This document shows positions 56,801 through 64,000 of a DNA stretch of 64,000 nucleotides, one piece after another. This stretch comes from Zizania palustris (Eukaryota > Streptophyta > Magnoliopsida > Poales > Poaceae). The stretch lies in the NCBI GenBank assembly GCA_019279435.1, contig JAAALK010000079.1, positions 67,218,330 through 67,282,329 of the forward strand. The letters run 5' to 3'. Position numbers and translations under genes: made by a program. Under the pieces are notes generated by a model that was not told the origin of the DNA, did no database searches, and worked only from the letters and a program-made list of their open reading frames with translations. Position 1 is the stretch's first letter. Each line of letters starts with the position of its first letter.

Positions 56801-57479
56801 CAAAGACTAATCCTTATCTCTCCATGATGTGGCCCTTATATTATATTTGTGTTGTGTAGCATGGAGGTGGCCAAGTTTTTGTATCTCTACAGGGATTAGT
56901 TCAAAGCTTGAAGGATAGAAACTCTTCATGTGGGATCATTCTTGTAGCAAATGAGGCAAGCACATCACGGCATCTAAGCCATTGTGGGCTTGAGCATGAC
57001 ATAAAAACAGTGGTTAGTTGAATTTCTAATATAGAACTTCCATTCCCAATATAAGAATTGAGCATTAAACAACTATAGCTCGATAGTCTAGAGCTGTAGA
57101 CTATCTTAATCTTTTTCTGAATGTCTGCACGCTAGCTGAACAGGTAAATGTACGTAAGGTAACTTATAGCATCCATCTGAATCACTGTCTGTCCACCTCC
57201 TCCCCCCCTCTCCAAAATAAAGTGTTTGATTCACACCATACAAAGCATGAATATTGGTTTTACCATTTGAAGGATTCTCAACATTTTCTTCAAACACGTA
57301 AGCTATTGTTTTCTAGTACTTATTCTCAAATTTTCTTGCAGACGGCAAGCTGGGTCATTGGCAGTCTATTTTCTGGTAAACTGATTCCTTTGAAGAAAGA
57401 CCGATGTGCCTTGTTTCGCAAAATTAAGATGCCATCATTCCAACAACAGCAAACATTTGACATGAGCCAAGAAATATGA
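50859..57479 (+). CDS. BRCT-domain nuclear protein
   Basis: Ten supported exons: 50859-50897, 51077-51175, 51420-51554, 52694-53626, 53733-54534, 54634-54878, 55017-55123, 56443-56593, 56860-57012 and 57342-57479; as joined they give 933 aa. The N-terminal half is long, polar and low in recognisable domains. Basic patches such as NLKRKRVQF and RKTKKNRR near residue 650 look like nuclear localisation signals. A first BRCT repeat begins at about residue 690 (GLDFLLTGFQ, then KFGGYVISKVPP) and continues into TAKFLYGCAINSWTLNPNWL; a second, weaker one lies in the last 130 residues (ILVANEAS, SWVIGSLFSG). Tandem C-terminal BRCTs bind phosphoproteins at DNA breaks in 53BP1- and BRCA1-like proteins, so a DNA-damage scaffold role is likely but not shown. 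The link between exons 3 and 4 is least certain: a LINE fragment and a possible extra exon (51845-51930) lie there. The ATG context is GCCGCCATG. Confidence 0.8.
52060..52430 (+). mobile_element. Decayed LINE 3' fragment in BRCT-gene intron
   Basis: In one frame CVLCGQNAEETSYHI, and after a frame change SAECWFSIDLSWNL through FFMEVIIIGPWTIWNHRNH, give the zinc-binding C-terminal region of a plant LINE reverse transcriptase. A stop and a frameshift separate the parts. An (ACA)n stretch precedes it. Reverse transcriptase core motifs are absent, so this is a dead 3' relic. Confidence 0.7.
55539..56202. mobile_element. hAT-type element, 664 bp, in BRCT-gene intron
   Basis: Ends TGGTTATCACGGCGCC and (complement) TGGTTGTCACGGCGTC are flanked by TACATACA (55531-55538) and TGCATACA (56203-56210), an 8-bp duplication with one change. 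Subterminal GCCTAGGCG words repeat on both sides. The core contains about four tandem 31-bp GC-rich units (GCGCAAGGGACAGCAGATCC type) at about 55870-55985, with open but compositional frames. Confidence 0.75.
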
Positions 57480-59006
<1,527 letters not shown>

Positions 59007-59100
59007 TCCCGCGGACGATCGACGATCGTCTCCACAGGCGGCGACCAACGCCGGCGACCCTTCAATCGGTACTAATCCAGGGCCATCGCTGTCGCCCGCC

Positions 59101-60730
59101 ATGGTAATCAAGCTGCAACCCGACTCTCTGCTCTTCCATGGCCCTTCCTTTTCTCTATTTCCTGATTCAGACGACAATTTTCGGTGGCACCTCTTACCAA
59201 TTTGGTTTGGGGTTGGGATTTTCCCGATGTGTGTGAGATTGCATGATCTCCTAGCTTTGGGATTAGTGAAGAAAATTCCATACGGTTGCATGCCGTTGGG
59301 AACTTGGGACCATATTTGTTGGCCATGCCATTATCTTTTCTTGATATGCACTACACCATCATTAGTCGTTGGATGATCTTTAGGTTTAGAGTTAGCTCTT
59401 GATGATGCTTTTGATGCTGGAGAGCAGACAGGAGGATTCCATATGACATTGTCATCTGTACGTTTTCTTGTCAGATACATTTTGTGCTCCTAATCAGCAG
59501 ACAAGGGAAGGTGAGGTTGACAAAATGGTACAAGCCATACCCTCAGAAGGAAAGATCCAAGGTAAGAATCAACAGTTTAACACACATACATCAGCACATG
59601 TTTACCGTAATCGATCATTCTTTTTTACTGGGTAAAAATTGAGCAAGAAAATAATTTACTTTCGTCGTAAAGGTTATCAAAGAAATAAGCACGCTTGTCC
59701 TGTCAAGAGGCCCAAAGATGTGCAATTTTGTTGATTGGCACGGCTACAGAGTTGTATATAAGAGGTACAAACAACGGAGTTCTGATTATATCTAATGATA
59801 TTTTCTGATCGTTTGTGAGTAGTGTTAACAGCTAAAGTGCTAAATCACATGCTTATGTCGTTTGTCTGACATGAAATGTTTCTGATTTTCTGATTGCATC
59901 AAGCTGTTTCGCACCATCTGCAGGTATGCAAGCCTTTACTTCTGCATGTGCATTGATGCTGGTGATAATGAGCTTGAAACTCTTCAAATCATTCATCATT
60001 ATGTTGAGATACTGGACCGGTATTTTGGCAATGTGAGCTCTTGGACAGAAATACCTTGATATGATAGTACTGTCCCAATTCTGAAACTTCTTTCTTTTTC
60101 TCCTACATTCTGTGTGTTTCCCATGTTGCAGGTCTGCGAACTTGACCTGATATTCAACTTCCATAAGGTACTTGCTTCTTTTGATTAGATGGTTATGCCT
60201 GTCAGATTTCTAGAGCAGTTGGACTCTTGTTTCCAGGCATACTTTATACTGGATGAGGTTTTGATCGCCGGTGAGCTTCAAGAATCAAACAAGAAAACAG
60301 TACTACGTCTAGTCACTACGCAGGTACTGTATCAATTTGTCACGTTTGGAATATACAAATTTGACATGAACTAATTCAAAACCCGAAGGAACCTTACACA
60401 ACACAAATAAAAACAGGAATTTGCTCTGAATGCTCTACCGTGAGACAGTTTACACACTTGTTAATGGATTGACAAGAGACGAACTCCGTCTGATATATAG
60501 TCCTTCAGTTCCGTTGAGCTTATCTGAATTTCTTTGCGTAACAATGAGAAAGGATACCCCAGGAGCATGGGCATGTGCTCATGTGAAGTGCACTGTCGAT
60601 TGCTGGATATTTTGGTTGATATATGATGACACTGTGGAACAAACTGGTGTGTTTGCAGGACTCTCTGGTGGAAGCTGCAAAGGAGGAGTCAAGCTCATTG
60701 AGGAGCATAATAGCACAGGCCACCAAGTAG
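59101..60730 (+). CDS. AP-1 complex subunit sigma (clathrin adaptor small chain)
   Basis: Seven coding exons, 59101-59103, 59475-59561, 59673-59764, 59924-60032, 60132-60167, 60237-60323 and 60659-60730, join to 161 aa, the normal AP-1 sigma length. The protein is a single longin-like sigma-adaptin fold. Residues 2-30 ([19 protein letters not shown] and PQKERSK) are diagnostic for AP-1 sigma rather than AP-2, AP-3 or AP-4. [14 protein letters not shown] and [20 protein letters not shown] follow, and the C-terminus is SIIAQATK. Sigma sits in the AP-1 heterotetramer that selects cargo for clathrin vesicles at the trans-Golgi and endosomes. The first coding exon is only the ATG, split immediately by GTAATC; this matches the position where Met meets the conserved Ile2 and is why I chose this start. 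A 120-bp CT microsatellite lies upstream. Confidence 0.92.
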
Positions 60731-60884
60731 AGCAGCACACTGTGTGTGCAGCAATGGTGATTTCCTTCCTAGTGCATAAGCGCCCAGGGCAAAGCCAAAA
60801 ATATATTACGTCTAAAGCTAATCTAACTATTCTTAACTAATTATTTTAAAAAATAAATATTTTCATAGCAATAAGGATAGCGTG

Positions 60885-61883
60885 CAGGGGCGGACCCAGC
60901 ATGGGGTACACTTGTACCCTCAATTTTTTTAACAAAAATTGAATATATATATATATATATGTATTTTAATTGGGTTAAAATATAGTCCAATAATTTAATA
61001 GTTAGTCCAATAATCTATTTTCTAACAAGCTAACTCTATTAATGTTATCTCATATTTTTATAATAGCCAACGAATATCGTTATGTCATTACGTACCACTG
61101 AAAAAGTAGTATGTGTTTCATATAATTCTATTATAGTTTTTTAGTCTTTTAAATAAGTTCCTAGAAAATAAGGAATCATCTTGTTACATGATAGTTTATG
61201 ATTTACTTTTCTATAATTTGTTATAAAGATGTCACAAATTTTCTTATATTGATTTGATCTTCATGATAACTGTGAATGTTGCCTGTTTGAGTGTGTTAAT
61301 CCTTTAAGTATAAGTAAATTTGACTATTCTCTATAGAAAATATTTTGTTGGTTTCATCCAATACAATTTGTCAAGCACACCCACTGTCCACAAGGTGTAG
61401 ACCATCACCTTTGTGGTCAGCATGGTAGTCACGACGATGTCTACTAGCTACCCTATTTAGATGGAAGGAGTTCTATTTTTCTTATATTTTATCATTATTT
61501 ATTATAAATTATATTTGTTCACTAGTGTTAGGAATGTGATATAAATTATTTTGATAATGTGTATCTAGATTGAGTGTCTATCATCAATTTAGTTTATCGT
61601 TGTTGTCAAATCAATTTTTGGTATATTATGGGTGCGTTTGGCAGGGCTCCATCTCTAGCTTGTTTGTTCTGTGGAGCTGGAGTCAAGACAAACAGTTTTC
61701 CTGAGAGTGAATCCTACTAAGAGCACTCCAAAAAAATGAAATAGAGTAGCCAGCTTCAAGTGCTCCACTCCGGCTTCAATATAGATTTCAAGATTTAGAG
61801 CTCTACCAGACATGCCCTATATATATGGTTTGTAGTTTTTTTAATTATGTATTCTCATTATATAAATCCCAGTTCCAACACTG
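60885..61883. mobile_element. hAT-like element, 999 bp, with a nested MITE
   Basis: The element starts CAGGGGCGGACCCAGC and ends CCAACACTG, flanked by the exact 8-bp duplication ATAGCGTG at 60877-60884 and 61884-61891. The terminal inverted repeats are short and imperfect (CAGGGGCGG against CAGTGTTGG), so family assignment rests mainly on the duplication and the CAG...CTG ends. AT-rich, no coding sequence seen. Confidence 0.6.
61630..61817. mobile_element. Nested 188-bp MITE
   Basis: GGGTGCGTTTGGCAGGGCTC at the left and the complement GGGCATGTCTGGTAGAGCTC at the right are inverted ends, with TAT on both flanks. Repeated AGCTCC/GGAGCT words fill the interior. It sits inside the hAT-like element 60885-61883 and so is younger. 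Confidence 0.65.
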
Positions 61884-61891
61884 ATAGCGTG

Positions 61892-63480
61892 TTGCTCAAG
61901 CCACCGCCCAACCCTCGGCCTGCCAGGGCATGATGTTAATTGTAATCAACCGGAAAATTTTTGGCACTTAACTTGCCATATATGACGACCTTTTTACCTG
62001 TTCTTTATTTTCATTTTGGCAGAAATTTATGCCCTAATTTTTGCATGTTTTTGTAGTTCCATTTTATATAGTTTTTAGATGCTAATTATTAATGTTTTTA
62101 CGATTGAAATGTCAGTAATTTAGGCTTATATGACTGTAACATAACCTTATTTAATAATTGCACACTAATTCACTATTATTTGTTACTCGTAAGAACATAT
62201 TAATTTAAAACATTAATAATTAAGTTATCGGAGTGGGTCGTTCCATGACTACGACATCCGGTTGCCCTCTTACAAGCCGTGGTATATTCCTACTCCGTTT
62301 TCCGATAATAATGCACCCGGCCCCTATCTAGCTTACATGTCGCTGTAGGAAATCTCCAAGTCAAGCACTGCACTTTGATATGATAGTTTCATGTGTAGGT
62401 GGTGGCCATCGTTGGCATGGGACGACAGAGTTACCATCCAAAGTCCAAATTAATCCAAGTGGTCTGTGTAAATTGTAAACAGTTCCATAACGAGATAGAC
62501 GAAAACCACTGAGCTAATAGATTGACGCGGTAACTATACCTTCTTTGACCAAGGTGATGTTCATGTGCACCCATTATTCTAGGTGAAAATAACGTCAATA
62601 TCACGGGAACAGGAAGATTTTTTTCCCTAGGTTTTCAGACAGATTACCCATTTAGGCGTGCAACAGTAGTACACGAGCTAGCACTTGTCAAGCAAGCCAA
62701 GCCCAGATCGATCCACCGCTGTATCTCCGACGACGGCGACGTCGCAGCAGGTCGGCACCATCCCAGCCGTCCATCTATCCACCCCCATCGGACGGACCAC
62801 GAACCCTGCACCTCCCCACACGGTATCCCATCGTACATAGGTACTTGATTTTTTTACTTTATTTATTTATAATAATAATATATAATTAATAGGATTCTAT
62901 TAATTAATTAAGTATCACCATGTAATTAGTTTGTTTATTCTGACAGAATTAACATTAATAAGACAAATAAATTATTTTTATGTTAATAATATATTTAAAA
63001 TTGATTAAAATAGTACAGTGGATATAGGCACGCTTTCCCTCCAACTGAGGGCTCATCCTCTCTCTAATGACGAGTCAACATGTGGGCCCACCCACGAATG
63101 AGCAAAGCGCAAACGCTTTCTCTCTCTAGACTCTAGAGCTCACGTCCGCTCTCTCTCTCCTCATATGCGGTTATTTATGCATCTCCTCGGCCATTCTCGA
63201 TTTCTCATCCCCAACCTCATCTGCTCTTCTCTTCCCACCCGCATGCAGTGTCCTGCTCGATCTCTTGCAGCCAAAGCCCTAGCTAGCTGGGACTAGGACT
63301 AGCTAGTATACTGCTATCTAGCTAGGTAGCTTCTAGTTCCACTTGCAGCGCCGCAGCGGCGGCGCCGGCGCGGCGAAGGCGGCCGGGTAGTGAGTGAGGC
63401 AGTGAGCTGCTGGTAAGACGCGCGTGAAGGCTTGCTTTGGCGAGAAGCTAGCTTAGCTAGTGATCGATCGAGCTAGCATA
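61892..63480. other. Intergenic DNA and bHLH promoter/leader
   Basis: No further gene seen between the hAT-like element and the bHLH gene. The part 62850-63010 is very AT-rich. From about 63110 the sequence becomes CT-rich (CTCTCTCT runs) with AGCTAGCTAG repeats, typical of a long grass 5' leader; TTATTTATGC near 63170 is a weak TATA candidate. Confidence 0.45.
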
Positions 63481-63540
63481 CGTACGTACGGTCTACGGTG
63501 CGTGATTCCAGCGGAGTTGGCAGCCGGCGGAGCGAGGCGG

Positions 63541-63795
63541 ATGCAGGGGGAGGAGGTGGTGCCGATGATGCTGCCGCCCTTCTTCATGGACTCAGGCATC
63601 TGGCCGGCGTCGGCGGGGGTCGTCGGCGCGGCCGCCTCCGCGGAGGACGAGGCCGCCGCTGCCGCCGCTGCCGCCGCTGCGCACGACCGCGCGCTCGCCG
63701 CGACGCGCAACCACCGCGAGGCCGAGAAGCGCCGCCGCGAGCGCATCAAGTCGAACCTCGACCGCCTCCGCGCCGTCCTCGCGTGCGACCCCAAG
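63541..63795 (+). CDS. bHLH transcription factor, first exon (truncated by window end)
   Basis: The first coding exon gives 85 aa from ATG 63541: an N-terminal region with a MLPPFFMDSGIWP-like segment, an acidic/poly-Ala stretch, then the basic region HREAEKRRRERIKSNLDRLR and helix-1 residues ending CDPK. His, Glu and Arg at the basic-region positions 5, 9 and 13 that contact E-box DNA are present. The family (bHLH30/AKS/bHLH106-like in Arabidopsis by resemblance) continues after this point with the loop and helix 2, which lie beyond 64000. The frame is also open upstream of this ATG, but no earlier ATG is supported. The exon end is unusual: the family junction after CDPK is followed here by GCAATA, not GT. 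Confidence 0.8.
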
Positions 63796-64000
63796 GCAAT
63801 ACATACATACATACATACATACATACATACGCCAACCATTAATTTTCCCTGATTTTTTCAGATTTTTCTTGAAACCCTTCTACCATGTATCATGTATGGG
63901 ATATTGGAATCTCGATTTGAAACAAAATTATATTACTGCATGGTTTAAGAATTGGATCAATTGGCATCTAGCTAGCAGTAGCTAGAGATGCTAACCATAT
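63796..64000 (+). other. Start of bHLH intron 1, probable GC donor
   Basis: The exon ends CCCAAG and the intron would begin GCAATAC, a GC-type donor. An AT-rich intron continues to the end of the window without further coding potential. Confidence 0.5.
63798..63831. repeat. (ACAT)n microsatellite at bHLH intron start
   Basis: Eight or so ACAT units begin within a few bases of the exon 1 end. Reading through it adds a meaningless repetitive His-Thr-Tyr-Ile run, which supports placing it in the intron. Confidence 0.85.

Noticed and set aside
62644..62838. 64-codon minus-strand frame upstream of the bHLH gene
   Set aside because: No homology, no splice context and no codon bias; treated as chance.

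Overview
This is nuclear DNA from a grass, most likely Oryza or a close relative. Genes are split by short GT-AG introns, coding exons are GC-rich at the 5' end, and the intergenic space is AT-rich and full of small inverted-repeat transposons. The gene order (adenylate isopentenyltransferase, Nudix hydrolase, Miro GTPase, short-chain dehydrogenase, Mg-chelatase subunit D, BRCT protein, AP-1 sigma adaptin, bHLH factor) agrees, from memory, with the distal long arm of rice chromosome 3. I could not run an alignment to confirm this.

Layout: 821-8245 is a young LTR retrotransposon with identical-length LTRs, a perfect 5-bp target duplication and one LTR mismatch. It has no gag/pol. Its primer-binding site, polypurine tract and LTR TATA box all read on the minus strand, while a four-exon gene with its own TATA box reads on the plus strand. 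It is followed by a MITE nested in a longer inverted-repeat element. An intronless cytokinin-synthesis gene lies at 10.4-11.5 kb. The interval 11.5-22.7 kb is gene-poor and holds a truncated LINE-like tail, hAT, Stowaway, Tourist-like and Mutator-like elements, and one weak gene candidate.

From 22.7 kb on the window is gene-rich. A four-exon Nudix hydrolase (minus) and a 14-exon Miro GTPase (minus) are followed by a two-exon SDR, a 15-exon chlD, a BRCT-domain gene, a seven-exon AP-1 sigma gene and the first exon of a bHLH gene that runs off the window (all plus). Exon boundaries were placed by reading splice signals and requiring frame continuity; total coding lengths are multiples of three for every complete gene. 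Several introns carry transposons with recognisable target-site duplications.

The genes are not an operon and do not form a pathway. They are housekeeping or regulatory genes of different compartments: cytokinin synthesis, nucleotide clean-up, mitochondrial movement, oxidoreduction, chlorophyll synthesis, DNA-damage-type BRCT scaffolding, Golgi/endosome vesicle coats and transcription. The most unusual object is the retrotransposon, whose intron-bearing gene is antisense to the element's own genomic RNA.
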